Shown: one piece after another, positions 25,942 to 34,378 of the stretch
Layout: the number at the start of each line of letters is the position of its first letter
Numbering within the stretch: position 1 is the first letter of the stretch
NCBI RefSeq assembly: GCF_031455195.1
Contig: NZ_JAVDSH010000002.1
Location: forward strand, 496,001 to 560,000
Source: Arthrobacter nitroguajacolicus_D
Lineage (GTDB): Bacteria > Actinomycetota > Actinomycetes > Actinomycetales > Micrococcaceae
Reading direction: 5' to 3'
Length of the DNA: 64,000 bases
Position numbers and translations under genes: made by a program
Notes under the pieces: generated by a model
The model's database searches: none
Seen by the model: the letters and a program-made list of their open reading frames with translations, nothing else
Told to the model about the DNA's origin: nothing

Positions 25942-27570
25942 CTAAAACTTACGCGTTTGCACCGTAAACCGCGTGTCCCCGTCTGTGCTGAACGCTGAAG
26001 TTCCCGTGGCATCCCAGTCAGGAAAGAAGGTATCTGAGATGACGATGGCGCCGTCCCCTGCGAAGACTTCCACGGACGAGGAATCCAGGAGTATCTGGAG
26101 GCGGACCTTGGCGTCGTTACTGGAGGAAGGCAACGTGGCCTGGTGGTACGGGCTGAACTTCTCGGAAAAGTTGGTGGTTCCGGCGTTCGAACGGTCTACT
26201 TTCACCGTGCGCGTGTCCTTGGTGTAAGTGATCCGCAGTGCGGACTTTCCGTCGGCCGAGGCACGGAGGTTCAAGCCTGCCTCGCGGGCCGACGTCAGCT
26301 CCATCTCCACCTCAAGCAGCTGCGCCCGCGCGGTGAAATCGTCGACCAGGTGCTGTAGCCCGGAGCCGACGGTGAGGTTTTTGACTTGCACCGCACTGCC
26401 AGCGCGCTCAAGAGCCTCCCGTGCAACCGTGGCAATGGCCGACCGCAGCTCGAGGCGGTGCTCGCCGCGGACCAGTGTGAGCTCGCGCGGGATGGCCATG
26501 GATCCGCGCCAGGGAGTGGTGGGAACGTGCTGGGCGTAGTCCCAGTTGCCCATCCAGCCGAGGAGCACAGGCTTGCCACCGGGTGCACCGGAGATGGAGT
26601 TCGCCGCGTAGTAGTCGGCGCCGCGATCCAGCCACTGAGATTCGGCGAGTGGTGCATCCGGTGCCGCCGCGTCCTCGGCAACAAACCGGGTTCCGTCGAA
26701 GTCCCCCACGAAGTACTGCATGCCCGATCCGCCGGCGATGCCACCGGGATTGATGCTTAGCAGCATGACCCACTTCTTATCGGTGGAACCCTCAACGCCC
26801 ATCTGGATCAGCTCGGGTACTTCCCACAGCCCTCCCTGCGCGCCGGCTCCGGAGAAATCACTCAGGAAGTCCCAGTGGAGCAGATCAGTGGATTTGAAGA
26901 GTTTGACTACCTGGGCGTCGGCCACAACCGTGGACATCACCCAGTATCGGCCGGGCTCGTACCAGGTGATTTTGGGATCGCGGAAGTTGTTGTTGGTGGG
27001 CGCGAGGTTGAGCACGGGGTTGCCCTGGTACTTCTCCCATGTGGTGCCCTTATCCAGGCTGAATGCCACCGACTGGGCCTGGGCGCCTTGGGGGAGCGCG
27101 CCGTTCTTGCCGTAGGCGCTGGTGTAGAGGGCAACCATGGGCGGGTTTCCGGCTGATCCGAGGCCGGATGCGTTGTTGGTGTCCATCACGATGCAGCCAG
27201 AGAAGATCTCTTCCTCCGGGCTGGCTTCCATGGCTACGGGCTGCTGTTCCCAGTGCACCAGGTCGGTGCTGGTTGAGTGGCCCCATGACATGTTTCCCCA
27301 TGAGTTTCCGCGCGGGTTGTACTGGTAGAAGGCGTGGTATGTCCCATCGTGGAAGACCAGCCCGTTGGGGTCGTTGAGCCAGTTCCTCGCTGCCGTCAGG
27401 TGGGCGGCCGGCCGCCAGGGATCCGAAGCGGTGGGTGCGTTGGCCGCGAGGGTGGGGGCCGGCGTCGGGCTTTCATCCGGGGTGCAGGCAGCGGCTGAAA
27501 AACCAACCACGACGGCGGCGCTCGCGGCCAGCAGGTGGCGGCGGGACAGGTGGGGGTTGGGAAGAGTCAT
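25942..27570 (-). CDS. GH32 fructan hydrolase (levanase/sucrase), exported lipoprotein
   Basis: 542 residues. The N-terminus combines a twin-arginine motif (SRRHLLAAS) with a lipobox (SAAAC), so it is probably a Tat-exported lipoprotein. The catalytic domain shows NWLNDPNG (nucleophile Asp), NNFRDPK (transition-state Asp) and LWEVPEL (acid/base Glu; the Cys of the common EC motif is replaced). A C-terminal beta-sandwich domain follows. It hydrolyses beta-fructosides such as levan, inulin or sucrose; which of these is unclear. It lies 85 bases downstream of the levansucrase gene with a hairpin between. Confidence 0.9.
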   Translation of the reverse strand: MTLPNPHLSRRHLLAASAAVVVGFSAAACTPDESPTPAPTLAANAPTASDPWRPAAHLTAARNWLNDPNGLVFHDGTYHAFYQYNPRGNSWGNMSWGHSTSTDLVHWEQQPVAMEASPEEEIFSGCIVMDTNNASGLGSAGNPPMVALYTSAYGKNGALPQGAQAQSVAFSLDKGTTWEKYQGNPVLNLAPTNNNFRDPKITWYEPGRYWVMSTVVADAQVVKLFKSTDLLHWDFLSDFSGAGAQGGLWEVPELIQMGVEGSTDKKWVMLLSINPGGIAGGSGMQYFVGDFDGTRFVAEDAAAPDAPLAESQWLDRGADYYAANSISGAPGGKPVLLGWMGNWDYAQHVPTTPWRGSMAIPRELTLVRGEHRLELRSAIATVAREALERAGSAVQVKNLTVGSGLQHLVDDFTARAQLLEVEMELTSAREAGLNLRASADGKSALRITYTKDTRTVKVDRSNAGTTNFSEKFSPYHQATLPSSSNDAKVRLQILLDSSSVEVFAGDGAIVISDTFFPDWDATGTSAFSTDGDTRFTVQTRKF

Positions 27571-27595
27571 GGGAAGAATCCTGGGAGGTTGGGGT

Positions 27596-27634
27596 GGCGG
27601 GGGTGCCAACACGTCTGGAGCCGGCACCCCCGCC
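27596..27634 (-). terminator. Hairpin between levansucrase and GH32 genes
   Basis: GGCGGGGGTGCC (27596-27607) and its exact complement (27623-27634) form a 12-bp stem with a 15-base loop. There is no T-run. It could terminate or weaken readthrough from levansucrase into the GH32 gene, or protect the upstream message. Confidence 0.6.
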
Positions 27635-27655
27635 GTGGCCTGACGGCCTGGGGTG

Positions 27656-29257
27656 TTATTTGTAGAGGCCCTCGCCACCAACACGGACGTTGGTGGGCAG
27701 GTAACCGAACGGGCCGAGGCCGTTCTGGCCGAAGCTGCGGTCAACCTGGGTCACGCCGCCCTTGAAGTTCATCTTCACGGTGGGTGAGAGCGAACCGCCG
27801 CGGACGCCATCGACGTTGTCGATGAACGACTGGACGAGGCCGCCCGGTTGGACGTAGTGGGAGTAGGCCTGGAACTGGCGCCCGTTCTGGCGAGGATCCG
27901 GACCTTCCGGCGCGTTGGCCGGCATGTTCAGGTCCGTGGGGGAGCCCAAAGCCAGGCCGCTGTTGTTGACCGGCTGGTAGTCCGAACGAACGCCGTCGCC
28001 TACGAAGCCGTAGACGCCGTCGGGGCCGCGCATACCGTCGGCATAGGTGAACTGGTGGCTGATGGTGAACAGGTAGTACTTGTTCTTGCCATTCTCGTTT
28101 TGGATGTAGATCTGCGGGCGCTCGGTCTGGTCGTTGACGCAGTTGGCGGACAGGACCGGCGGGAGGAAGCTCCACTTTGTGAGGTCCTTGTTGTCTGCCA
28201 CGGCCAGACCCACGTTGGCGGTCTGGTACCAGGCGCCCGTGGTGCTGTTGACCTGGTCCACCGTCTCAGCGTGCGGATCGCCCGGACGGTAGCCCAGGTC
28301 TTCCTGCTTGCACTTGTAGGAGCCGCGGGTGCCACCGGTGTTGCCTTCGAACACCATGAAGGTCTTGCCGGGGTGTGCGGGGTCCGCGAACGTGTAGGGA
28401 TCACGGAAGGCGAAGCCCGGGTTCTGGGCCTTGTTCTGGTATAGCTTTCCGTCCGGTTCCAGCAGCTTGGTGTGCTGGAAACCATCGAAGGTCACGCCGT
28501 TCTTATCCGCGTGGATGGTGCCCAGGGCCTTTGCGATTGCCGCATCCGGGGCGATACCGCCACCTCCTGCGTTGCGCTCGGCGACGTCGTAGAACGTGGT
28601 GGCCGTATAGAACACATTGATCTTGTTGCCTTGCATGAGGCGCGTGGAGCCGGACCATTCCGTGTTGCCGATGGAGGTGTTGTCCAGGAACAGATGGCCG
28701 CCGTAGTTCCACTTGTCCTTGGCGGGGTCGGCGTTGGTCTTGCGGAAGAAGTAGCCGATCCGGGCGTTCCAGTGACGCTGGTCGAAGCCGTAGCCTGCGT
28801 GGCGGTCGGCCACGAGGGAGAAGATCACGTCCCATCCCTTGTAGCTGACCTGGTTGGCGTTCTCGTCTGTCAGGGACCAGGTGTCCCAGACCCAGACGTC
28901 GTCGTTCATGGCGGGGAAGTCCTCGGGGATTTCCGGCATGGTGACGTTGGGGCTCATGGAGTTCTGTCCGGGCGCAACGTTGGGGTTGCTCTGGGCCATG
29001 ATCTGTTTGGCATCCGCGCGCGTCCACTTGGAGGTGAAGTTCGCGGCGGGGTCATAGGCCTGCTGGGTGTGCAGGCTCGGCAGGGGGAAGCCGGGCGTTG
29101 GCGCCGGCATGGTGCTGGACGGCGGGTCGGCTGGCAGGTTGGCCTGCGCAGCCGGCGTGAGCAGCAGGATGCTGCCTGCCACGCTGGCTGCGGCTGCGAC
29201 GGCTACTGCCCGTCGCAGACGCCGGCGTGGCCGTTGAGGGGTTGAGTGCGTGTTCAT
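27656..29257 (-). CDS. GH68 levansucrase, secreted
   Basis: 533 residues with a long Sec-type signal: an arginine-rich start (RPRRRLRR), a hydrophobic core and cleavage likely after TPAAQA near residue 40. GH68 catalytic motifs are DVWVWDTWSL (nucleophile Asp), FAFRDPYTF (stabiliser Asp) and DQTERPQIYI (acid/base Glu). It cleaves sucrose and polymerises fructose to levan outside the cell. The GH32 gene follows on the same strand, giving a make-and-recover fructan pair. The ATG at 29257 has only a modest AGAAG site. A promoter-like element lies about 265-290 bases upstream. Confidence 0.92.
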   Translation of the reverse strand: MNTHSTPQRPRRRLRRAVAVAAAASVAGSILLLTPAAQANLPADPPSSTMPAPTPGFPLPSLHTQQAYDPAANFTSKWTRADAKQIMAQSNPNVAPGQNSMSPNVTMPEIPEDFPAMNDDVWVWDTWSLTDENANQVSYKGWDVIFSLVADRHAGYGFDQRHWNARIGYFFRKTNADPAKDKWNYGGHLFLDNTSIGNTEWSGSTRLMQGNKINVFYTATTFYDVAERNAGGGGIAPDAAIAKALGTIHADKNGVTFDGFQHTKLLEPDGKLYQNKAQNPGFAFRDPYTFADPAHPGKTFMVFEGNTGGTRGSYKCKQEDLGYRPGDPHAETVDQVNSTTGAWYQTANVGLAVADNKDLTKWSFLPPVLSANCVNDQTERPQIYIQNENGKNKYYLFTISHQFTYADGMRGPDGVYGFVGDGVRSDYQPVNNSGLALGSPTDLNMPANAPEGPDPRQNGRQFQAYSHYVQPGGLVQSFIDNVDGVRGGSLSPTVKMNFKGGVTQVDRSFGQNGLGPFGYLPTNVRVGGEGLYK

Positions 29258-29520
29258 GCTTGCTCTTCTCGCGGAGTGTTGGACTTCGTGGAGTGGGGCG
29301 CATGCCCTGGTCTCCTGGTGAGGGGTTCCCTGCTCCGGCGTCCGTCGATCCGCGGGAGGCGTCATCGAGGGACGCCATCGTTTCGGGAGTGCGGTGAGGC
29401 CCGGTTGGGGGACTCGCCGCGGCGCGCTCCGGCACGTCGACTTACCGGAACGCTCCCACGCTAGACACGTGTTAGGTGGCAAATCAAAGGACGTTTCGGC
29501 CGCCCAAAAAGCTACCCGCC
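29258..29520 (-). other. Long leader of the levansucrase gene
   Basis: Stretch of about 260 bases between the proposed promoter and the levansucrase ATG with no supported gene. It is GC-rich near the gene. No clear riboswitch structure was recognised. A short open frame on the plus strand (29476-29718) was examined and rejected. Confidence 0.4.
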
Positions 29521-29549
29521 GGTAGATGCGCAAGCGCTTACATTGTCAA
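29521..29549 (-). promoter_or_regulatory. Levansucrase promoter with LacI-type operator
   Basis: On the minus strand a perfect TTGACA (-35; 29549-29544) is followed after 17 bases by TCTACC (weak -10; 29526-29521). The spacer contains the palindrome AAGCGCTT (29532-29539), the core of LacI-family operators. A repressor bound there would block polymerase, so sugar-controlled expression is likely. No LacI gene is present in the window. Confidence 0.55.
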
Positions 29550-29670
29550 CATGCGCGCGTGGCATATTCGCGGGAAGCGGGTCAAATGTTTCGGCATAAA
29601 TCTTATTTATTCTGAGAATTTACTGTGCGTTTACATGCCGGAAGAGTTGTTAGCGCGCACCATGAAGTGC

Positions 29671-29717
29671 CTGCTTAAAGCAGCAATGCGTGGCCACCGG
29701 ACGGTGACCACGCATTG
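29671..29717 (-). terminator. punA terminator hairpins
   Basis: A 16-bp stem (29684-29699 with 29702-29717, one mismatch) lies 15 bases after the punA stop. A second small stem, CTGCTT/AAGCAG, follows at 29671-29683. Together they separate punA from the levansucrase control region. From 29550 to 29670 I see only AT-rich sequence without a gene. Confidence 0.65.
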
Positions 29718-29732
29718 ATTGCGGCGAAAACC

Positions 29733-30551
29733 TTAGAGCTTCGCGATAATCTCAGCCAGCAGCTTGGAGATCCGCTTGCCCGCAGCCTGGCCGGCTTCCA
29801 GGACTTCCGCGTGGCTCAAGGGAACCGGGCTGATGCCCGCTGCGAGGTTGGTGACCAGCGAAATGCCGAAGACTTCCATGCCTGCATGGCGGCCTGCGAT
29901 CGCTTCCAACGCGGTAGACATGCCAACGAGGTCCGCGCCGATGCGCTTGGCGTACTGGACCTCTGCCGGCGTTTCGTAGTGCGGGCCGGTGAACTGCGCG
30001 TACACACCCTCCTGCAGGGACGGATCCACTTCGCGGGCAAGATCCCGGATACGCGAGGAGTAAAGATCGGTGAGGTCAACGAACGTAGCGCCCTCAAGCG
30101 GTGAGGTGGCAGTCAGGTTGATGTGGTCGCTGATGAGCACGGGCGTGCCCGGCGTCCAGTCCTCATTGAGACCGCCGCAGCCGTTGGTGAGGACCAGTGT
30201 CTTGCACCCGGCAGCCGCTGCAGTGCGGACGCCATGCACTACGGATCGGACGCCCCTGCCTTCGTAGTAGTGCGTCCTTGCGCCGAGCACCAAAGCCCGC
30301 TTGCCCTCTTTGGTCAGGACGGAGCGGATGGTTCCGACGTGGCCCACCACCGCGGGTTTGTGGAAGCCGGGAACCTCCGAGGCGTTAAGGGTGGCGGTAG
30401 TTTCGCCAATCAGATCGGCGGCCTCCGCCCAGCCGGATCCCAGCACCAGTGCTACGTCGTGGGACTCAATGCCGGTTTCCGCGGCAATGAAGTCTGCAGC
30501 GGCCTGGGCGGCTTCGAAGGGGTCTGTGTTCATCAGCTCAGTGTTACTCAC
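29733..30551 (-). CDS. punA: Purine nucleoside phosphorylase
   Basis: 272-residue PNP of the trimeric class: ALVLGSGWAEA phosphate loop, GHVGTIRSVL, ARTHYYEG, VLTNGCGGLN, QFTGPHYETPAEV and GADLVGMSTALEAIAGRHAGM. It converts purine (deoxy)nucleosides and phosphate to base and (deoxy)ribose 1-phosphate, feeding the DeoC route. The proposed GTG start at 30551 (SNTELMNTD) competes with an ATG six codons inside; neither has a strong ribosome-binding site. It is divergent from lpdA with 104 bases between starts. Confidence 0.94.
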   Translation of the reverse strand: MSNTELMNTDPFEAAQAAADFIAAETGIESHDVALVLGSGWAEAADLIGETTATLNASEVPGFHKPAVVGHVGTIRSVLTKEGKRALVLGARTHYYEGRGVRSVVHGVRTAAAAGCKTLVLTNGCGGLNEDWTPGTPVLISDHINLTATSPLEGATFVDLTDLYSSRIRDLAREVDPSLQEGVYAQFTGPHYETPAEVQYAKRIGADLVGMSTALEAIAGRHAGMEVFGISLVTNLAAGISPVPLSHAEVLEAGQAAGKRISKLLAEIIAKL

Positions 30552-30655
30552 TGGTACAAGCTACCTTGCGGCCACCGGACTTTGGTAGGCACCGAGGGCC
30601 GGGTGAGGGTGGGCTGAGTGGCAGCCGGCGTGCCAATGAGAGAGAATTGAGGACT

Positions 30656-32065
30656 GTGACCACCCAAGTTGACTTCAGTGCCCCCCGTATCGCGATCCTG
30701 GGAGGTGGTCCCGGCGGATATGAAGCTGCCATGGTGGCCGCTTCACTCGGCGCCCACGTCACCATCGTTGAGCGGGCAGGCCTCGGCGGCTCAGCCGTGC
30801 TGACCGACGTCGTGCCGTCCAAAACCCTTATTGCCACCGCTGACCTCATGACCCGCGTCGGTGAGGCGGACGAGCTGGGAGTGAAGTTCGACGGCGACGG
30901 TACGGCCTCCAAACCCCGCGCCGACCTCAAACACATCAACGACCGCGTGCTGAATCTGGCCCATGGACAGTCTGAGGACATCCGTGCAGGACTTGAGCGC
31001 CTGGGCGTGGAGATCGTCATTGGTTCCGGCAAGCTGCTGGACAACAACACCATCGAGGTCCTGACCATCGACGGCACCCGCACCATTGACGCCGACGCAA
31101 TCCTGTTGGCTGTCGGCGCCCACCCGCGCGAACTCCCCACGGCCAAGCCCGACGGCGAACGCATCCTCAACTGGGCCCAGATCTACAACCTGGACGAACT
31201 TCCCGAGGAACTGATCGTGGTTGGTTCCGGTGTGACCGGCGCCGAGTTCGCCTCCGCCTACAACGGCCTGGGCTCCAAGGTCACCCTCATCTCCAGCCGC
31301 GACCAGGTCCTTCCCGGCGAGGATACTGACGCGGCCAAGCTGCTGGAAGGTGTCTTTGAGCGCCGCGGCGTACGTGTTTTGTCGAAGTCCCGCGCGAACG
31401 CGGTGGAGCGGACCGACGACGGCGTGAAGGTCACCTTGGGTGACGGATCGATCGTGACAGGTACGCACTGCCTGGTGTGTGTTGGGTCCATTCCCAACAC
31501 CGCTGGAATCGGCCTTGAAGAAGCGGGCGTGACACTCACGGAATCCGGCCACATCAAGGTGGACGGCGTTTCCCGCACCACTGCCCCCAACATCTACGCG
31601 GCCGGCGACTGCACCGGTGTGTTCGCCCTCGCATCCGTGGCAGCCATGCAGGGCCGGATTGCGATCGCCCACTTCATGGGTGACGGCGTGAAGCCCCTCA
31701 AGCTCAACCAGGTTGCGTCCAACATCTTCACCTCCCCGGAAATCGCATCCGTGGGCGTTTCCGAGGCCGACCTCGCGTCGGGCAAATACCAGGGCGATGT
31801 TGTGATGCTGTCCCTGCTCAGCAACGCCCGCGCCAAGATGCGCAACACCAAGGATGGCTTCGTCAAGATCATCGCCCGCAAGGGATCCGGCACAGTGATC
31901 GGTGGCGTGGTGGTTGGCCCGAATGCCTCCGAGCTCATCTTCCCGATCTCGGTTGCCGTCACCCAGAAGCTGCACGTCGATGACGTGGCCAGCGCTTTCA
32001 CGGTGTACCCGTCCCTGACGGGATCCATCTCGGAAGCTGCGCGGCGCCTGCACGTTCACATGTAG
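30656..32065 (+). CDS. lpdA: NAD(P)H-quinone dehydrogenase, LpdA type
   Basis: 469-residue flavoprotein of the lipoamide dehydrogenase superfamily. It has an N-terminal FAD motif (AILGGGPGGYEAA), a second NAD motif (VVGSGVTGAEFASAY), IYAAGDCTG and a C-terminal dimerisation domain. The redox disulfide region reads GLGGSAVLTDVVPSK, lacking the paired cysteines of true lipoamide dehydrogenase. That is the signature of mycobacterial LpdA (Rv3303c), which reduces quinones. The start GTG at 30656 gives the family length, and GAGAGAA lies upstream. It is convergent with the MBL gene, 9 bases away. Confidence 0.9.
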   Translation: MTTQVDFSAPRIAILGGGPGGYEAAMVAASLGAHVTIVERAGLGGSAVLTDVVPSKTLIATADLMTRVGEADELGVKFDGDGTASKPRADLKHINDRVLNLAHGQSEDIRAGLERLGVEIVIGSGKLLDNNTIEVLTIDGTRTIDADAILLAVGAHPRELPTAKPDGERILNWAQIYNLDELPEELIVVGSGVTGAEFASAYNGLGSKVTLISSRDQVLPGEDTDAAKLLEGVFERRGVRVLSKSRANAVERTDDGVKVTLGDGSIVTGTHCLVCVGSIPNTAGIGLEEAGVTLTESGHIKVDGVSRTTAPNIYAAGDCTGVFALASVAAMQGRIAIAHFMGDGVKPLKLNQVASNIFTSPEIASVGVSEADLASGKYQGDVVMLSLLSNARAKMRNTKDGFVKIIARKGSGTVIGGVVVGPNASELIFPISVAVTQKLHVDDVASAFTVYPSLTGSISEAARRLHVHM

Positions 32066-32074
32066 CGCCAACGC

Positions 32075-32806
32075 CTATTGGCTGAGTGCCTGCACAGCTT
32101 GAGCCAAAGACATGTGCAACGCGGGTCCGTGGCCTGGCAGGACCACGTTGGCCCGGACGCTCCTCAACCGGCGGGTTGCTTCGAGCGCGGCCGGGGCGTC
32201 CCAGTGGTACATCCTGTGCAGCATCTGCGGCCCGGACTTCAGGCTGATCGGATGTCCGCTGACCAGAGAGTCACCCACGGCGATCGCCCCGGCACCGGGC
32301 AGCAGCAGAGCTGCGTTGCCTGGGGTGTGCCCGGGGAGCAGGATCGCGGTTGGGCGTCCCGGCAGGCCTTGGAGCTTCTCCTCGGTCCAGGCCTCCGCCC
32401 GTGTGGCAGCTTCCGCTTGGAGGGCTTTGGCGTTGATGACATGCACCATCCAGCGGAAGACGCGGGGACGCCAGGCCCTCGCCAGCACCTGCCCAAACGT
32501 GACTTGGTGCTTCTCCCGGCCCTGGACGTGCGCCAACTCCTCGGGAGAACAGAGGATAGGCGTGCCGAAGGTCTGCGAAAAATACGCGGCCGAACCCGTG
32601 TGGTCCACATGCCCGTGCGTGATGAGCATGGCCTTGGCATCGGCTGGGTCCAGCCCCAGGTGCCGGACAGACTCCAGCACCAGATCGCGGTCCGCCGGGT
32701 ACCCGCCGTCGATCAGCAGGAAGCCTGAATCGTCACGGACAATGAGCCAATTGGACGCGGGCCCTTCCACGAAGTGCACTCCGGGAGCTGGTTCAGAGAT
32801 CTTCAC
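32075..32806 (-). CDS. MBL-fold metallohydrolase
   Basis: 243 residues with the metallo-beta-lactamase metal motif THGHVDHTG, a further Asp in IDGGYPAD, LPGHTPGNAAL with the fourth metal histidine, and LPGHGPALHM near the end. It probably hydrolyses a thioester or lactone, but the substrate is not predictable. The GTG start is 9 bases after the stop of the nitrate-operon flavoprotein, so it is the last gene of the narK-nasA unit. The functional link to nitrate use is not obvious. Confidence 0.85.
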   Translation of the reverse strand: MKISEPAPGVHFVEGPASNWLIVRDDSGFLLIDGGYPADRDLVLESVRHLGLDPADAKAMLITHGHVDHTGSAAYFSQTFGTPILCSPEELAHVQGREKHQVTFGQVLARAWRPRVFRWMVHVINAKALQAEAATRAEAWTEEKLQGLPGRPTAILLPGHTPGNAALLLPGAGAIAVGDSLVSGHPISLKSGPQMLHRMYHWDAPAALEATRRLRSVRANVVLPGHGPALHMSLAQAVQALSQ

Positions 32807-32815
32807 CCCGGAATT

Positions 32816-34378
32816 CTAGGCCGCGGCGGCCTGGAAGTGTTTCTCGATGATGCCTTTGATGTCATCGTGGCAGCCTCCGCAGCCTGTTCCGGCGCGGGTG
32901 GCCTTTGAAACCTCGCCAAGCGTGTCGCAGCCCTCAAGTATGGAATCTTCAATGCTGGCCGCGCTGACCCCGGCGCAACGGCAAACGGTCCGTTGCGGGT
33001 CGGTGCTGGTGGCGCCGCTGTTCAGCTGGTCCGGGCCATCCAGGCGCAGCAGCAAGGACCGGTCCGCGGGGAGTTCGGAAGAGCGCTCAAACAAGACCAC
33101 CAGTTCGGCAGCAGTACGGGGCATGCCCACAGACACCAAGCCCTCCAGCACACCGCCCCGGGTGGTCATCTTTACGTAGCGGCCGTGCTCGGGATCGGCC
33201 CACTGCGAGACCTGCCGCCGCGGGCGCCCGGAAGCAGCACCGGCTTCCAATAGCTCTTCATCCCAGGGATCCGCCTGGTTGTCGCCCGCCACGGCAAGGT
33301 TGATGCCGCGCGCCTTCAGGACCACCACACCGGGCTTTTCCGGGGGGAGCGCTTCCAGGGCATCCGCTGCGTCCTGTCCGTCGCGGGCCAGTACCACGAG
33401 GTACTCGGCCAACCATTCGGCCTGCCGCCAGCCCGGACCAATCAGGCCGGACGGACCAGGGGCGCTCCGGCAATCGAGGCATGCAGCGTCCGGGCAGCGC
33501 ACTTCCGCACAGTCACCGATCGCGAACATGTGGGGCTCGTGAAAGGTCCGGAGGTGGTGGTCCACCAGGATTCCGGAGCCCACCGGCAGGCCGCAACCCT
33601 CGGCCAGTTCTATCCGGGGGCGGACACCACAGGAGAGCACCAGCAAGTCCCCGTCAATGGCCGATCCATCGTCAAGAAGCAGGGCAGAGAAGGAACCACC
33701 CGGCCCGGCAGTCTCTACACCGGTGGAGCGGGCGTTGCCCGCCATCCTGACTCCGCCCAAACGCAAGCTGTTGGTGAGCACGGAGCCGCTGCCGCGGTCG
33801 ATGCTGCGGCCCAAAGGGAAGGGGCCGTTGTGGACGACTGTAGCCAGGGCGCCTTCTTCGGCGGCAGCCAGCGCCGTCTCCAAGCCCAGGACACCACCGC
33901 CCAGTACCACCACGCGCTTGCCACCTGCCACGGCAGCACGGAGGACGGCGGCGTCCCTTAGATCGCGCAACGCCGTCACTCCCGCCGGAAGCACAGGTCC
34001 GGCAGGGTCGGGGTTGAGGCCGGTGAGGTTGGGAATCACGGGACGGGAACCAGTGGCGAACACCAATCGGTCATAATGCTCGGAGCTGCCATCGGAAAGC
34101 ACTACGTGCTGGCGTGCCCGGTCGATCCTTTTGACCTTCACGCCCAACCTGACGTCGACGCCGTCGGCAATCAATTCTGCTGCGTCAGCCATGGCGAGGG
34201 CCTCGGCAGTGGTCCGACCCACGCCCAGTTCAGCAACCATCACGCGGTTGTAGGCAGCTTCCGGCTCCTGTCCAACCACCATCAGCTGGACCAGGCCCGA
34301 ACGTACAGCGGGGAGGATTTCGTCCACGAGCCGCGCGGCAACGGGACCGAAACCTACTACGACAATCCGCTCGCTCAT
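32816..34378 (-). CDS. Nitrate-reductase electron-transfer flavoprotein with [2Fe-2S] tail
   Basis: 520 residues. The FAD/NAD(P)H oxidoreductase half is NirB/NasB-like: VVVGFGPVAARLVDE, AYNRVMVAEL, VFATGSRPVIP, VVLGGGVLGLETAL and MFAIGDCAE. An unusual CPDAACLDC cysteine cluster follows the last motif. The C-terminus is a BFD-type [2Fe-2S] domain with CRC and GTGCGGC. It most likely passes electrons from NAD(P)H to the adjacent NasA. Its ATG overlaps the nasA stop by 4 bases, so subunits are made together. A second nitrite reductase is excluded because the siroheme domain is absent. Confidence 0.87.
   Translation of the reverse strand: MSERIVVVGFGPVAARLVDEILPAVRSGLVQLMVVGQEPEAAYNRVMVAELGVGRTTAEALAMADAAELIADGVDVRLGVKVKRIDRARQHVVLSDGSSEHYDRLVFATGSRPVIPNLTGLNPDPAGPVLPAGVTALRDLRDAAVLRAAVAGGKRVVVLGGGVLGLETALAAAEEGALATVVHNGPFPLGRSIDRGSGSVLTNSLRLGGVRMAGNARSTGVETAGPGGSFSALLLDDGSAIDGDLLVLSCGVRPRIELAEGCGLPVGSGILVDHHLRTFHEPHMFAIGDCAEVRCPDAACLDCRSAPGPSGLIGPGWRQAEWLAEYLVVLARDGQDAADALEALPPEKPGVVVLKARGINLAVAGDNQADPWDEELLEAGAASGRPRRQVSQWADPEHGRYVKMTTRGGVLEGLVSVGMPRTAAELVVLFERSSELPADRSLLLRLDGPDQLNSGATSTDPQRTVCRCAGVSAASIEDSILEGCDTLGEVSKATRAGTGCGGCHDDIKGIIEKHFQAAAA

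Noticed and set aside
29476..29718. Plus-strand frame of 80 codons in the levansucrase control region
   Set aside because: It covers the promoter, operator and terminator signals and has no family resemblance.
32067..32082. Small hairpin GCCAA/TTGGC between lpdA and the MBL gene
   Set aside because: Only 5-bp arms and overlapping the gene end; too weak for a terminator call.
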